From: Gammaproteobacteria bacterium
GTDB taxonomy: Bacteria; Pseudomonadota; Gammaproteobacteria; SZUA-140
Assembly: GCA_020847075.1 (NCBI GenBank)
Contig: JADLCS010000062.1
Location: 16,450-80,449 of the forward strand
Length of the DNA stretch: 64,000 nucleotides
Reading direction: 5' to 3'
Shown here: in pieces, positions 63,636 to 64,000 of the stretch
How positions within the stretch are numbered: position 1 is the stretch's first letter
Layout of the letters: the number at the start of each line of letters is the position of its first letter
Notes under the pieces: generated by a model
The model's database searches: none
Told to the model about the DNA's origin: nothing
The model's input: the letters and a program-made list of their open reading frames with translations, nothing else
Made by a program: the position numbers and the translations under genes

Positions 63636-64000
63636 ATGAATTCCGATATTGACGGCTTCCACGTCGACAAGGCGCGGGTGCGCGCCGCCTTCGATCGCTC
63701 GGCGCCGGAGTACGACGAGGTCGCCGTGCTGCAACACGAGGTCGGACGGCGCCTGCTCGATCGCCTGGCGCTGACACGGCTGGCGCCGTCCGTCGCGTTC
63801 GACGTCGGCGCCGGCACCGGACGACTCAGTGCGGCCCTCGGCCGCCGCTACGGCGCGGCGCGCGTGATCTCGTTCGATCTCTCCCCGCGCATGCTGCAAC
63901 GGGCGCGCGGCCGCGCCGGACCGCTCAGGCGCCTGCGCCGCCGCTGCGGCTTCGTATGCGCAGACGCGGAACACCTGCCCTGCGCCGACGCGAGCGCGGA
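63636..64000 (+). CDS. bioC: Malonyl-ACP O-methyltransferase BioC (3' truncated by window)
   Basis: DKARVRAAFDRSAPEYDEVAVLQHEVGRRLL; FDVGAGTGRLS. Confidence 0.93.
   Translation, partial: MNSDIDGFHVDKARVRAAFDRSAPEYDEVAVLQHEVGRRLLDRLALTRLAPSVAFDVGAGTGRLSAALGRRYGAARVISFDLSPRMLQRARGRAGPLRRLRRRCGFVCADAEHLPCADASA

Overview
64-kb window from a GC-rich gammaproteobacterial chromosome (taxon inferred only from gene content). Most of it is ordinary: cobalamin genes and ampDE, a complete type IV pilus complement in two blocks (fimT/pilV/pilW/pilX/pilY1/pilY2-like/pilE and pilS/pilR/pilA/pilB/pilC/pilD), ispH-lspA-ileS-ribF-murJ, rpsT, proB, obgE-rpmA-rplU, ispB, a two-component/PepSY/c-type cytochrome/cyt b561 cluster, coaE-zapD-yacG and bioB-F-H-C, plus tRNA-Thr(CGT) and tRNA-Pro(CGG). 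Less ordinary: (i) a 57-codon reverse-strand small ORF at 10022-10195, below the ORF-track cutoff, with a strong SD, a sigma54-like GG-N10-GC promoter, an IHF-like site and downstream terminator hairpins; (ii) a 2435-aa teneurin-like RHS protein (signal peptide, PKD, TSP3, NHL, YD repeats) with a short hydrophobic C-terminal tip that overlaps a small AT-rich membrane-protein gene (candidate toxin/immunity pair); (iii) an intergenic repeat landscape with at least seven GGGGACRGAYTTNAARTCYGTCCCC palindromes, degenerate 7-bp-period repeats arranged as inverted arms at gene borders, and MITE-like inverted repeats, some of which supply coding termini of lspA and ispH; (iv) a fimT-like prepilin whose second codon is TGA; (v) a decayed aqpZ. 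Everything was read by eye; no homology search was run.
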